Below, one piece after another: positions 9,268 through 18,560 of a DNA stretch of 64,000 nt (its first letter is position 1; the number at the start of each line of letters is the position of its first letter). Below the pieces are notes generated by a model that saw nothing but the letters and a program-made list of their open reading frames with translations, was not told the DNA's origin and made no database searches. The translations under genes were made by a program, and so were the position numbers. Origin of the DNA: Thalassotalea profundi (GTDB lineage: Bacteria; Pseudomonadota; Gammaproteobacteria; Enterobacterales; Alteromonadaceae); NCBI RefSeq assembly GCF_014653195.1, contig NZ_BNAH01000005.1, forward strand, positions 1 to 64,000. The letters run 5' to 3'.

Positions 9268-9846
9268 ATGAGCGAACAAAATGTCGACCAGAAACTGGTT
9301 GAACGAGTACAACGTGGCGATAAAAATGCGTTTAATTTGTTGGTGACAAAATATCAACATAAAGTAGCTAATTTGGTCTCACGTTATATAAAAAACCAAA
9401 GTGATGTACCTGACGTAGTACAAGAAGCCTTTATAAAAGCTTACCGTGCTTTACCTAACTTTAGAGGAGATAGTGCATTTTACACTTGGTTATATCGTAT
9501 AGCAGTAAATTGTGCGAAAAATCATTTAGTGGCAGGAAATCGTAAGCCACCGGGTTCAGATATTGAAATTGAAGATGCAGAGATTTATGATGAGGGTGAT
9601 GCATTAAGAGAAAACGCTTCACCTGAAAAGTTATTGTTAACTCAAGAAATTAAAAGAATTATTTTTAGCACTATTGAACAGTTACCGGAAGATTTACGTA
9701 CAGCAATTAATTTACGGGAACTGGAAGGGCTAAGTTATGAAGAGATAGCTGTAATTATGGAATGTCCAGTAGGTACTGTGCGTTCACGAATTTTCAGAGC
9801 ACGGGATGCTGTGGATAAAAAAATTAAACCTTTATTACAACGATAA
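9268..9846 (+). CDS. rpoE: RNA polymerase sigma-E factor
   Basis: The extracytoplasmic-function sigma factor that drives the envelope stress response. It is 192 residues and matches E. coli RpoE through most of its length: DVPDVVQEAFIKAYRAL and GDSAFYTWLYRIAVN in region 2, and GLSYEEIAVIMECPVGTVRS in region 4. First gene of rpoE-rseA-rseB-rseC. GGAGAATGGGCTCGG before the ATG serves as ribosome-binding region. A sigma-E-like promoter upstream suggests self-activation. Confidence 0.97.
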   Translation: MSEQNVDQKLVERVQRGDKNAFNLLVTKYQHKVANLVSRYIKNQSDVPDVVQEAFIKAYRALPNFRGDSAFYTWLYRIAVNCAKNHLVAGNRKPPGSDIEIEDAEIYDEGDALRENASPEKLLLTQEIKRIIFSTIEQLPEDLRTAINLRELEGLSYEEIAVIMECPVGTVRSRIFRARDAVDKKIKPLLQR

Positions 9847-9878
9847 TGTTGTCAATGAAGAAAATTTAAGGTGTGTAT

Positions 9879-10475
9879 ATGAGCGAAAGTAAGTTTGAAA
9901 CAGTTTCATCGTTAGTTGACGGATATAAAATAAATGATGAAGCTTTTGAACAAACAATGAATGACGGCGAGATGTCTGAAGCGTGGAACAATTACCAGCT
10001 TATTGGTGATGTATTGCGTGATGAAGTTAAAGGCCTAATTACTGACGATATATCAAACCAAATAGCACAGGCTATTGCTGATGAACCGACTGTTTTAGCT
10101 CCGAAACCTTCTGAGAGTTTTTCACAAGCGGTAAAAGCTAAAGTTGTTAAGTTTGCTAAACCTTTTGGTCAAATGGCGATTGCAGCTTCTGCGGCTGGGC
10201 TAATGGTGATTGGTGTACAACAAAATGTTGCTCAAAATGAAACGTTTATACCTAATCAGGTGTTAAAAACAACACCGCTTGGTGGAATTGCTGAACCTGT
10301 TAGTTTAAACTTTCAAAGTCAGAACTCTGATCGTAATGCACAAGAAAAAGCTTTTGCTGAGCAGCAACGTCGTTTTCAAGCACTACTTCATGATCATGAG
10401 CAACAAATTAAACTAACTGCGTTAGTGAATACACCTAAACAACCGGAAAAAAAGGCTGAAGAAACGCCTAAATGA
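9879..10475 (+). CDS. rseA: Anti-sigma-E factor RseA
   Basis: Inner-membrane anti-sigma factor that holds RpoE until cleaved by DegS, RseP and cytoplasmic proteases. The N-terminal domain (VSSLVDGY...WNNYQLIGDVLRDE) binds sigma-E. A single membrane segment lies near residues 100-117 (QMAIAASAAGLMVIGVQ), followed by a periplasmic tail rich in Gln. ATG 9879 has AAGG at good spacing; an in-frame GTG two codons earlier is less likely. The gene overlaps rseB by 4 bases. Confidence 0.92.
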   Translation: MSESKFETVSSLVDGYKINDEAFEQTMNDGEMSEAWNNYQLIGDVLRDEVKGLITDDISNQIAQAIADEPTVLAPKPSESFSQAVKAKVVKFAKPFGQMAIAASAAGLMVIGVQQNVAQNETFIPNQVLKTTPLGGIAEPVSLNFQSQNSDRNAQEKAFAEQQRRFQALLHDHEQQIKLTALVNTPKQPEKKAEETPK

Positions 10476-11428
10476 AATTAATAATTAGTTTTTTAGTAGC
10501 GGTAGGTATCAGCTTACCGCTATGGGCAGAAGAACAGGCCCAACTTTCTCTTAATGCCTTATCTCACTCTATTAAAACTCTAAATTTTAGTACTTCATTC
10601 GTCGTTGTAAAAAACAATGAAGCAGAGCCTTATCATTGGTTTCATGGGGTTAATGAAGAAGGTGAAGAACTTGAAATTTTATCTTTATTAAATGGAGCAA
10701 GACGAGATATTTTACGAAAAGGAAATATTGTTAGTTATATAGAGCCAGAGTTACCCCCTTATTCTATTTTCTCAAATGATATAAAGGGGCCAATTCCGAG
10801 TATTTTTGCTCAAGACTTTACACTTCTAGAAAGTAGCTATGATTTTATTTCTGTTGGGCGAAGTCGTGTACTGGGTCGAACAGCGCAATTAGTGCGTATA
10901 GTGTCTAAAGATGCACATCGTTATGGGCATTGGGTATGGTTGGATCAGGAGACTGGACTTTTACTAAAACTTGTTATTGCAAATAGAGCCGGACAATTAT
11001 TGGAGCAGGTACAATTTACTCACCTCGATATTTCCGATGTACCGGCAGATAGTTTAGTACAATTACAAGATACTGAACTTCCTAAGGTGCTTGAAGTACC
11101 AGATGATTACGAACAACCTACTCTTTCTTGGCAGGTAAAATGGTTGCCTCAAGGTTTTGAATCTATAAGTACTAATAGACATCGTATTACATTAACTAAG
11201 CAACCTGTAGAATTCATGATGTTTAGTGATGGTCTTGTTGATATTTCTGTTTATGTTAGCCCAAGTAATGTTAGACAACGAGCTGTTGAGTTTTTGATGG
11301 ATGGCGCAACAGTTGCACTCAATCAAGTTAACAATGGTTTTGAAGTAAGCGTCGTTGGTAAAATACCCTCACAAACAGCTAAGGCCATAGCTGACTCTGT
11401 TGCGTTAATGACGAATCCCCCTAAATGA
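10472..11428 (+). CDS. rseB: Sigma-E regulatory protein RseB
   Basis: Periplasmic protein that binds RseA and protects it from DegS until mislocalised lipopolysaccharide or lipoproteins displace it. The 318-residue precursor has a signal peptide (MKLIISFLVAVGISLPLWA). The MucB/RseB N-terminal lipoprotein-like domain contains the motifs YHWFHGVNEEGEELEILSLL and YGHWVWLDQETGLLLKL, and the smaller C-terminal domain follows from about residue 215. ATGA overlaps join it to rseA and rseC, indicating translational coupling. Confidence 0.94.
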   Translation: MKLIISFLVAVGISLPLWAEEQAQLSLNALSHSIKTLNFSTSFVVVKNNEAEPYHWFHGVNEEGEELEILSLLNGARRDILRKGNIVSYIEPELPPYSIFSNDIKGPIPSIFAQDFTLLESSYDFISVGRSRVLGRTAQLVRIVSKDAHRYGHWVWLDQETGLLLKLVIANRAGQLLEQVQFTHLDISDVPADSLVQLQDTELPKVLEVPDDYEQPTLSWQVKWLPQGFESISTNRHRITLTKQPVEFMMFSDGLVDISVYVSPSNVRQRAVEFLMDGATVALNQVNNGFEVSVVGKIPSQTAKAIADSVALMTNPPK

Positions 11429-11904
11429 TTGAAGAGAGTGCACGAGTAACTTCTGTAAGTGATAAAAATCAGATTACAGTGGTTAGTGAGATAAAATCGA
11501 CTTGTAGTAGTTGTCAGCAGGTTGATACCTGCGGCAGTGGGCAAGTTGCTAAAGCATTTCCGACAAAGAAATTAGCACTTGAGTTAACCTGTCATTTACC
11601 TGTTAAAGTAGGTGATCATGTCGTATTAGGATTATCAGAAAAAGCGTTGTTATCTACTGCTTGGCAGGTATACTGCTGGCCACTATTCGGTCTACTTCTT
11701 TTTTCATACTTTGGACAATGGCTAGTAAGTGAGCAACTTTTAGCTCATGAAATTTTAGCAATAATCTTAGGGGCGTTTGGCGGTTATCTGGGATTTACCT
11801 TCGCAAAAAAACATCAAGAAAAATCAATAAGTCAGAAAGCATTAGCTCCTGTTGTGTTAAGAATCGAGCCCAAAAAGGTTTTTGTAACAGAAATAACTGA
11901 GTAA
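11425..11904 (+). CDS. rseC: SoxR-reducing / sigma-E operon protein RseC
   Basis: Inner-membrane protein of the RseC/MucC family, 159 residues. The N-terminal part carries the cysteine cluster CSSCQQVDTCGSG (about 28-40) found in the family. Two membrane helices follow (AWQVYCWPLFGLLLFSYFG and LAIILGAFGGYLGFTFA). In E. coli the homologue is in the system that reduces SoxR; its link to sigma-E is weak. It overlaps rseB by 4 bases and ends about 90 bases before lepA. Confidence 0.92.
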   Translation: MIEESARVTSVSDKNQITVVSEIKSTCSSCQQVDTCGSGQVAKAFPTKKLALELTCHLPVKVGDHVVLGLSEKALLSTAWQVYCWPLFGLLLFSYFGQWLVSEQLLAHEILAIILGAFGGYLGFTFAKKHQEKSISQKALAPVVLRIEPKKVFVTEITE

Positions 11905-11992
11905 TAGTGAACAAAAGATAGCCCCAAGGCGCTAAATTCGTTAAAATCTGGCCATTATTGAATTAGTAACAGCTTGAATTGAATTTTCTTCT

Positions 11993-13783
11993 ATGAAACA
12001 TATCCGAAATTTTTCCATTATTGCCCATATTGACCATGGTAAATCAACCTTGTCTGATCGCTTGATCCAACATTGTGGAGGGTTACAAGACCGTGAAATG
12101 GCAGCTCAAGTGCTCGATTCAATGGATATTGAGCGTGAACGTGGCATTACCATTAAAGCACAAAGTGTCACTTTAGATTATAAAGCGAAAGATGGTCAGG
12201 TATATCAACTGAATTTCATTGACACTCCTGGTCATGTTGATTTTTCTTATGAAGTATCCCGCTCTTTAGCCTCTTGTGAAGGAGCTTTACTTGTTGTAGA
12301 TGCTGGCCAAGGCGTAGAAGCTCAAACAGTTGCCAATTGCTATACCGCAATAGAAATGGACCTAGAAGTCATTCCAATCTTAAATAAAATTGATTTACCA
12401 CAGGCTGATCCAATTCGAGTAAGTGAAGAAATTGAAGATATCATAGGCATTGATGCTACCGATGCAGTGACTTGTTCAGCAAAAACCGGTCTTGGTATTG
12501 AAGATGTATTAGAGTCAATTGTCGCCAATATACCACCGCCAGTAGGTGATCCTAATGCTAATTTACAAGCGTTAATTATTGATTCATGGTTTGATAATTA
12601 TCAGGGGGTTGTTTCTCTTGTTCGCGTCATAAATGGCGAAATTAAGAAAGGCGATAAAATGGTCGTTATGTCAACTGGACAATCTCATATTATTGATAAA
12701 GTTGGTATTTTTACTCCGAAACAGCGTGACACTGGAATATTAAAAACAGGTGAAGTAGGTTTTATCATAGCGGGTATCAAAGAAATCCATGGTGCGCCTG
12801 TAGGTGATACTTTGACGTTATTTAAACGTGAAGCAGAAAAGCCATTGCCCGGTTTTAAGAAAGTACAGCCGCAAGTATATGCTGGTATTTTCCCAATTAG
12901 CTCAGATGATTATGACAACTTTCGTGATGCGCTAAATAAACTAAGTCTTAACGATGCTTCATTATTCTTTGAACCGGAAAATTCATCAGCACTAGGTTTT
13001 GGATTCCGTATCGGCTTTCTAGGCATGTTACATATGGAGATTGTTCAAGAACGTCTCGCTCGTGAATATGATCTTGATTTAATTACGACTGCACCCACAG
13101 TGAATTATGAAATTGCCTGCACTAATGGTGATATTCTATCTATTGATAACCCAAGTGATTTACCCCCTATTAATAATATTGATGAAATTAGAGAGCCGAT
13201 TGTACAGGCTAATATACTAGTGCCACAAGCGCATTTAGGGAATGTGATTACCTTATGTATTGAAAAACGCGGTATACAAAAAGATATTATTTATCATGGT
13301 AATCAAGTTGCTGTAACTTATGAGTTACCTATGGCTGAAGTCGTCATGGATTTCTTTGATAAATTAAAATCTACTAGTCGTGGTTATGCATCTTTAGATT
13401 ATCATTTTGTACGCTTTGAAGCTGCAGATATGGTGCGAGTAGATGTTATGATAAATGGTGATCGTGTTGATGCATTAGCAATGATCACTCATCGCAATAA
13501 TTCAGTTTCTCGTGGTCGCATGTTAGTTGAAAAGCTAAAAGAACTTATTCATCGTCAGATGTTTGATATTGCGATACAGGCAGCTATTGGGAACAATGTT
13601 ATCGCACGAACTACCGTTAAACAATTACGTAAAAATGTAACAGCTAAGTGTTATGGTGGTGATATATCACGTAAGAAAAAACTGCTTCAAAAACAAAAAG
13701 ATGGTAAAAAGCGAATGAAGCAAGTAGGTAACGTAGAAGTACCGCAAGAAGCTTTTCTTGCCGTACTAAAACTGGACAAGTAA
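11993..13783 (+). CDS. lepA: Elongation factor 4 (LepA)
   Basis: A ribosome-associated translational GTPase, 596 residues. G motifs are clear: AHIDHGKST (G1, about 11-19), DTPGHVDF (G3, about 77-84) and NKIDLP (G4, about 131-136). The LepA-specific C-terminal domain ends with [17 protein letters not shown] and KRMKQVG. It starts the lepA-lepB-rnc-era-recO-pdxJ-acpS run, with 10 bases to lepB. Confidence 0.98.
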   Translation: MKHIRNFSIIAHIDHGKSTLSDRLIQHCGGLQDREMAAQVLDSMDIERERGITIKAQSVTLDYKAKDGQVYQLNFIDTPGHVDFSYEVSRSLASCEGALLVVDAGQGVEAQTVANCYTAIEMDLEVIPILNKIDLPQADPIRVSEEIEDIIGIDATDAVTCSAKTGLGIEDVLESIVANIPPPVGDPNANLQALIIDSWFDNYQGVVSLVRVINGEIKKGDKMVVMSTGQSHIIDKVGIFTPKQRDTGILKTGEVGFIIAGIKEIHGAPVGDTLTLFKREAEKPLPGFKKVQPQVYAGIFPISSDDYDNFRDALNKLSLNDASLFFEPENSSALGFGFRIGFLGMLHMEIVQERLAREYDLDLITTAPTVNYEIACTNGDILSIDNPSDLPPINNIDEIREPIVQANILVPQAHLGNVITLCIEKRGIQKDIIYHGNQVAVTYELPMAEVVMDFFDKLKSTSRGYASLDYHFVRFEAADMVRVDVMINGDRVDALAMITHRNNSVSRGRMLVEKLKELIHRQMFDIAIQAAIGNNVIARTTVKQLRKNVTAKCYGGDISRKKKLLQKQKDGKKRMKQVGNVEVPQEAFLAVLKLDK

Positions 13784-13793
13784 TAGGATAATT

Positions 13794-14714
13794 ATGGCCG
13801 TTTATTTCTCAATAATTTTAGTCTTTATCACCGTAGTTTCAGGTATTATATGGCTTGCAGATAAGTTTTATTTAGCACCACAGCGACAATTAAAGTTAGC
13901 GACAGCACAAAAACAATGTGAAGGTGAGCTAAGTCCTGAGATATCCGATAAAATATTAGAGGCCCCTTTTTTTATTGATACACCAGTACAAATTTTTCCT
14001 GTTATCGCCTTTGTACTTATACTTAGATCATTTATTTATGAGCCGTTTCAAATTCCGTCTGGTTCAATGATGCCAACGTTATTAGATGGTGATTTTATAT
14101 TAGTAAATAAATTTAACTATGGTTTACGAGATCCTGTAGCTCGCAAAAAATTTGTTGATATTGGTTTACCAGAACGCGGTGATGTTATCGTTTTTAAATA
14201 TCCTGTAGAGCCGACTATTGATTATATTAAACGTGTCATTGGTTTACCTGGTGACAGAGTTATTTACCGCAATAAATCTCTATATATTAAACCTGTGTGT
14301 TTACCAACAGATACTCAATGTCCAGAATTTGAGCAAGTAGAAACGACGTTAGTCAATAAAGGTGAATATAGCGATGGCCCCGTTGGTTTAACTCGCTATA
14401 CCTCCAATATGCCCAATAAGACGCATGATATTTTAGTCAATGATGAAATTATACCGCGTACACCACTTTATTTTAAACAAAATGGTACTAAGCGAGATGA
14501 GTTTGTTGTGCCTGAAGGTCACTATTTTGTTATGGGTGATAATCGTGATAATAGTGCTGACGGTAGGTTTTGGGGCTTTGTACCTGAAGAAAACTTAGTT
14601 GGAGAGGCTGTAGCTATTTGGATGAGCTTTGATTTTGAGCGTACAGAAGAAGATATGTTACCTAGATGGGTACCTACAGGCATTCGATTTGGGCGTTTAG
14701 GTAGTATTCAATAA
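13794..14714 (+). CDS. lepB: Signal peptidase I
   Basis: Inner-membrane serine protease that removes signal peptides from exported proteins. The 306-residue protein has two N-terminal membrane segments. The catalytic Ser is in [15 protein letters not shown] (about 90-104), and the Lys general base is in [11 protein letters not shown] (about 145). The conserved [17 protein letters not shown] box is near 250-266. It shares one base with the rnc start, as in other gammaproteobacteria. Confidence 0.97.
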   Translation: MAVYFSIILVFITVVSGIIWLADKFYLAPQRQLKLATAQKQCEGELSPEISDKILEAPFFIDTPVQIFPVIAFVLILRSFIYEPFQIPSGSMMPTLLDGDFILVNKFNYGLRDPVARKKFVDIGLPERGDVIVFKYPVEPTIDYIKRVIGLPGDRVIYRNKSLYIKPVCLPTDTQCPEFEQVETTLVNKGEYSDGPVGLTRYTSNMPNKTHDILVNDEIIPRTPLYFKQNGTKRDEFVVPEGHYFVMGDNRDNSADGRFWGFVPEENLVGEAVAIWMSFDFERTEEDMLPRWVPTGIRFGRLGSIQ

Positions 14715-15412
14715 TGAAAGTCGATGAAGAGTTGGCGTTAGCTCGACTAAGTAAAAAGATTGGTTATCAATTTTCTGATAAAGCTTTATTGCTACAAGCG
14801 CTTACTCATCGAAGTGCCAAAGGAAATCATAATGAACGTCTTGAGTTTTTAGGTGACTCTATTTTAGGTTTTACTATAGCACAAAAACTATACGAACAAT
14901 TTCCTAAAGTTAACGAAGGAGATTTAACTCGAATGCGTTCGAGTTTGGTTAAAGGTGTTACATTAGCAGAAGTTGCACGTAGCTTTGAGCTTGGTAATTA
15001 CCTAATTCTTGGACCTGGCGAATTAAAAAGTGGGGGCCACCGTAGAGAGTCTATTTTAGAAGATGCCGTAGAAGCAATTATTGGCGCCGTTTATGTAGAT
15101 TCAGATATTGAAACTTGTCGCAGCTTAATTTTAGAATGGTTTGAAAGTCGTTTAGCGCAAATTCAGCCGGGACAAGCACAAAAAGATCCTAAAACACGCT
15201 TGCAAGAATACTTACAAGGTCGAAAAATTGACTTACCGTTATATGAAGTAATTGACACTAGTGGTCAATCTCATAACCAAGAATTTACTGTTCGTTGCAC
15301 TACCGAAGTGCTTGATAAAGATGTTATCACTAAAGGTTCTAGTAGACGAAAAGCTGAACAGTCAGCAGCAAAGCAAGTATTAACACTATTAAAGGCGGAT
15401 AAAGGTAAATGA
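14714..15412 (+). CDS. rnc: Ribonuclease III
   Basis: Double-stranded-RNA endonuclease for rRNA processing and RNA turnover, 232 residues. The signature [14 protein letters not shown] (about 37-50) and the second acidic site [14 protein letters not shown] (about 115-128) are intact. A double-stranded-RNA-binding domain occupies about 155-228. It overlaps era by 4 bases. Confidence 0.97.
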   Translation: MKVDEELALARLSKKIGYQFSDKALLLQALTHRSAKGNHNERLEFLGDSILGFTIAQKLYEQFPKVNEGDLTRMRSSLVKGVTLAEVARSFELGNYLILGPGELKSGGHRRESILEDAVEAIIGAVYVDSDIETCRSLILEWFESRLAQIQPGQAQKDPKTRLQEYLQGRKIDLPLYEVIDTSGQSHNQEFTVRCTTEVLDKDVITKGSSRRKAEQSAAKQVLTLLKADKGK

Positions 15413-16317
15413 CAACAGAAAAGTATTGCGGCTTAATTGCAATTGTTGGGCGACCAAATGTTGGTAAGTCTACCTTGTTAAATGCCTTGTTAGGTCAAAA
15501 AATTAGTATTACATCACGTAAGCCTCAAACCACTCGTCATAGAATATTAGGTATATTAACAGAAGATAATTATCAGGCCGTGTTAGTTGATACTCCAGGG
15601 CTACATGGAGAAGAGAAGCGTGCCATCAACAGATTAATGAATCGGGCTGCAGCAAGCTCTATTGCCGAAGTAGAATTAATTTTATTTTTAGTAGAGGGCA
15701 CAAACTGGACACCGGATGACGAATTAGTGCTGAATAAAATTAAGAAAAGTGGTGCTCCATGTATTTTAGTGGTTAATAAAAGCGATAATGTACAAGATAA
15801 AGAAGAGCTTTTACCACATTTACAAAAATTGGGTAGCATGCATAACTTTAAAGATATTGTGCCTATTTCTGCTAGTAAAGGTGATAATGTTGATACGATA
15901 AAAAACATGTGTTTATCGGCGTTACCACAGGGCGATTTTTGGTTTCCTGAAGATTATATTACCGATCGTTCTAGCCGGTTTATGGCATCAGAAATTATTC
16001 GTGAGAAATTAATGCGCTTCACTGGAGACGAATTACCATATTCCACAACTGTTGAAATAGAACAGTTTAAAGTGGATGATAAAGGAATATTGCATATTAA
16101 TGCATTAATTTTGGTTGAGCGTAGTACACAAAAGCGCATGGTTATCGGTAATAAAGGTGAACGTTTAAAAACGATTGGTCAAGAGGCTCGCCGTGATATG
16201 GAAGAGTTATTTGATCAAAAAGTATTTTTAGAAAGTTGGGTGAAAGTAAAATCAGGCTGGGCTGACGATGAGCGAGCATTGCGTAGTTTAGGCTATGGCG
16301 ATGATTACTCGGGTTAA
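15409..16317 (+). CDS. era: GTPase Era
   Basis: Essential GTPase that binds the 3' end of 16S rRNA during small-subunit assembly. The 302 residues include GRPNVGKST (G1), DTPGLH (G3) and NKSD (G4), and a C-terminal KH domain with [17 protein letters not shown] (about 243-259). Translation is coupled to rnc by the ATGA overlap. Confidence 0.97.
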   Translation: MTTEKYCGLIAIVGRPNVGKSTLLNALLGQKISITSRKPQTTRHRILGILTEDNYQAVLVDTPGLHGEEKRAINRLMNRAAASSIAEVELILFLVEGTNWTPDDELVLNKIKKSGAPCILVVNKSDNVQDKEELLPHLQKLGSMHNFKDIVPISASKGDNVDTIKNMCLSALPQGDFWFPEDYITDRSSRFMASEIIREKLMRFTGDELPYSTTVEIEQFKVDDKGILHINALILVERSTQKRMVIGNKGERLKTIGQEARRDMEELFDQKVFLESWVKVKSGWADDERALRSLGYGDDYSG

Positions 16318-16348
16318 TATCGATTTGGATTATCGAGGTAAATGAGTT

Positions 16349-17035
16349 TTGACTATGTATGGACAAGACCAAGCTGCGTTTATATTACATAGTCGACCTT
16401 ATCGAGAAAATCAGCATTTGGTTGAGTTATTAACACAACAAAACGGTAAGGTTTCAGCCTTAGCGTATGTCAGTCATACGACTAAATCGAGCAAAAAAAG
16501 TTTACTTCAACCATTCTTACCGGTAAATGTGGTGCTATCGGGAAATAGCAGTTTACAGAAGCTGGTCAGAGTTGAGGCGCTCGGTAAATCATATTCACTT
16601 GAAAAAGAAAGACTTTATAGTGCTTTTTATTTAAATGAATTATTGGTCAGGTTACTTCCTGAAGATCAAGAATGCCCCCTATTATTTTCTTTATATCAAG
16701 AGAGTTTAATCGCATTAATTAAAGAAGAGCCTGTTGAACTGATACTCCGTGCATTTGAAGTGCAGTTATTAGAAGAGTTAGGTCAGGGTGTCGATTTTTC
16801 TATGTTGGAAGCAATGTCAGCGGAACATATTTACTACGTACCCGATAGCGGGTTCCAATTAGAAAATGAAACTAATAAGCATATGCCTAAGTATGCGTGG
16901 CTTGACATGCATGCTATAGCTTGTGGTCAACTATCTAGCATAACTGTTAGGCAAAGTTATAAAAAGTTAATGCGTCAAATTATTAATCATTTATTGGGTG
17001 GTAAGCCGCTTAATAGTCGAAAATTATTTAGTTGA
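16349..17035 (+). CDS. recO: DNA repair protein RecO
   Basis: Recombination mediator that works with RecR to load RecA on SSB-coated single strands. Length 228 residues. The N-terminal OB fold includes [20 protein letters not shown] and the helical C-terminal domain follows. TTG at 16349 follows GAGGTA at 8-base spacing; an ATG two codons in is an alternative. The gene lies between era and pdxJ, as in E. coli. Confidence 0.94.
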   Translation: MTMYGQDQAAFILHSRPYRENQHLVELLTQQNGKVSALAYVSHTTKSSKKSLLQPFLPVNVVLSGNSSLQKLVRVEALGKSYSLEKERLYSAFYLNELLVRLLPEDQECPLLFSLYQESLIALIKEEPVELILRAFEVQLLEELGQGVDFSMLEAMSAEHIYYVPDSGFQLENETNKHMPKYAWLDMHAIACGQLSSITVRQSYKKLMRQIINHLLGGKPLNSRKLFS

Positions 17036-17042
17036 GGTTAAT

Positions 17043-17774
17043 GTGAAAGATATTTTACTCGGTGTTAATGTAGATCATATTGCAACGTTACGCCAAGCTC
17101 GTGGTACCACATATCCAGACCCAGCTCATGCAGCAAGTGTTGCAGAGCATGCTGGTGCGGATGGCATTACTATACATTTACGTGAAGATAGACGTCACAT
17201 TCAAGATCGCGATGTCTATGTAATGAAAGAAACATTGCAAACACGTATGAATTTAGAATTGGCTGTTACTGATGAAATGTTAACAATTGCGTGTGAAGTT
17301 AAACCTGAGTTTTGCTGTTTAGTACCTGAAAAGCGTGAAGAGTTAACGACTGAAGGAGGCTTAGATGTTGCAGGACAACAAGATAAAATTAACCAAGCAG
17401 TAGCTCAATTAGCAGCAGCAGGTGTAAAAGCCAGCTTATTTATAGACGCAGATAAAAGCCAAATAGACGCGGCAGTATTAAGCCAAGCGCCTTTTATTGA
17501 AATTCATACTGGTTGTTATGCTGATGCACCTACAGAAGAACTACAATTACAAGAGTTAGCGCGTCTTAAGGGAGCAATAGAGTACGCTCATAGTGTTGGC
17601 CTCAAGGTTAATGCAGGACATGGTTTACATTATTTCAATGTAAAACCTATAGCTGCAATCCCTGAAATTGTTGAGTTAAATATTGGTCACGCCATTGTTG
17701 CTCGAGCAGCTATTGATGGATTAGACAAAGCGGTGCGAGATATGAAACGTTTAATGATAGAAGCAAGACTTTAG
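17043..17774 (+). CDS. pdxJ: Pyridoxine 5'-phosphate synthase
   Basis: Condenses 1-deoxyxylulose 5-phosphate with 3-amino-2-oxopropyl phosphate to form pyridoxine phosphate, the last step of DXP-dependent vitamin B6 synthesis. Motifs [30 protein letters not shown] and NAGHGLHY are typical. I place the start at GTG 17043, after GAGG at 6-base spacing, giving 243 residues like E. coli PdxJ; a longer in-frame start at 16998 would overlap recO. Confidence 0.96.
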   Translation: MKDILLGVNVDHIATLRQARGTTYPDPAHAASVAEHAGADGITIHLREDRRHIQDRDVYVMKETLQTRMNLELAVTDEMLTIACEVKPEFCCLVPEKREELTTEGGLDVAGQQDKINQAVAQLAAAGVKASLFIDADKSQIDAAVLSQAPFIEIHTGCYADAPTEELQLQELARLKGAIEYAHSVGLKVNAGHGLHYFNVKPIAAIPEIVELNIGHAIVARAAIDGLDKAVRDMKRLMIEARL

Positions 17775-17779
17775 TTGTT

Positions 17780-18160
17780 ATGTCTGTTATTGGAATAGGC
17801 ACTGATATCATTGAGATTAATCGTATAGTTAATATGTCAGAGCCTGCTAAAGAGAAACTTGCCAAGCGAATATTAACAGCTAGCGAATACCAGCGTTATA
17901 TTAATATTAATGCTCAAGATGCATTTTTAGCTAAACGCTGGGCGGCTAAAGAGGCTACTGCAAAAGCGTTGGGCACTGGTATTGCCAAAGGTGTCTCATT
18001 TCAACATATTGAAATACATTCGTTAGCAAGCGGTAAACCTATTTTAGTACTTTCTGATATAGCATTATCATTAGCTCAAGAGCAAGGTGCTACTCAATGG
18101 CACGTGTCTTTAGCAGATGAAAAACTTTATGCCACCGCTTTTGTAATATTGTCTCAATAG
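17780..18160 (+). CDS. acpS: Holo-[acyl-carrier-protein] synthase
   Basis: Transfers 4'-phosphopantetheine from CoA to acyl carrier protein. It is 126 residues, with the Mg-binding Asp in GIGTDIIEI (about 5-13) and RWAAKEATAKALGTGI (about 53-68) containing the catalytic Glu and Lys. It begins 6 bases after pdxJ and ends the operon. No strong terminator is visible behind it. Confidence 0.97.
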   Translation: MSVIGIGTDIIEINRIVNMSEPAKEKLAKRILTASEYQRYININAQDAFLAKRWAAKEATAKALGTGIAKGVSFQHIEIHSLASGKPILVLSDIALSLAQEQGATQWHVSLADEKLYATAFVILSQ

Positions 18161-18272
18161 CTTTGTAACTCAATCCAAGAATGTAAATGCAAATAACATA
18201 TTACTAGTATTATTTCTTATTTGAACTATACTTTTATTATCCTTGTATATATTTTGCTCATAGGTTGGTGTT

Positions 18273-18518
18273 ATGCAGTCACTTAATAAACCTATTGTTG
18301 AAAGAAGAAGAGAACCTCCGGAGCAGTCTGTGTGGTGGGAAAAGCTTTCACTTGCACAAAAATTTTCAGCCAGTAGCCTTGGAAAATTTGGTTATGAACT
18401 TTCGTTTGTTAGAAATGAAAATGGTCAAAGCTTGGCGGTATTAATGTGCGATGGGGGAGTTGCTGTGATCACAGAAGATGGGGATATTAATACCGATCCC
18501 GATATTAAAGTTAGATAA
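18273..18518 (+). CDS. Small conserved-looking protein of unknown function
   Basis: An 81-residue soluble protein. It is rich in charged residues at the N-terminus (VERRREPPEQ) and has no signal peptide or membrane segment. The C-terminal half (FGYELSFVRNENGQSLAVLMCDGGVAVITEDGDI) looks like a small beta-rich fold. AGGTTGGTGTT precedes the ATG. It sits between acpS and barA and is convergent with barA. I do not recognise the family; good codon structure and a ribosome site support it as a real gene. Confidence 0.65.
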   Translation: MQSLNKPIVERRREPPEQSVWWEKLSLAQKFSASSLGKFGYELSFVRNENGQSLAVLMCDGGVAVITEDGDINTDPDIKVR

Positions 18519-18560
18519 CACACTCTGCAGATTATATAAGCTTAAAGTTAGCGTTGAGAA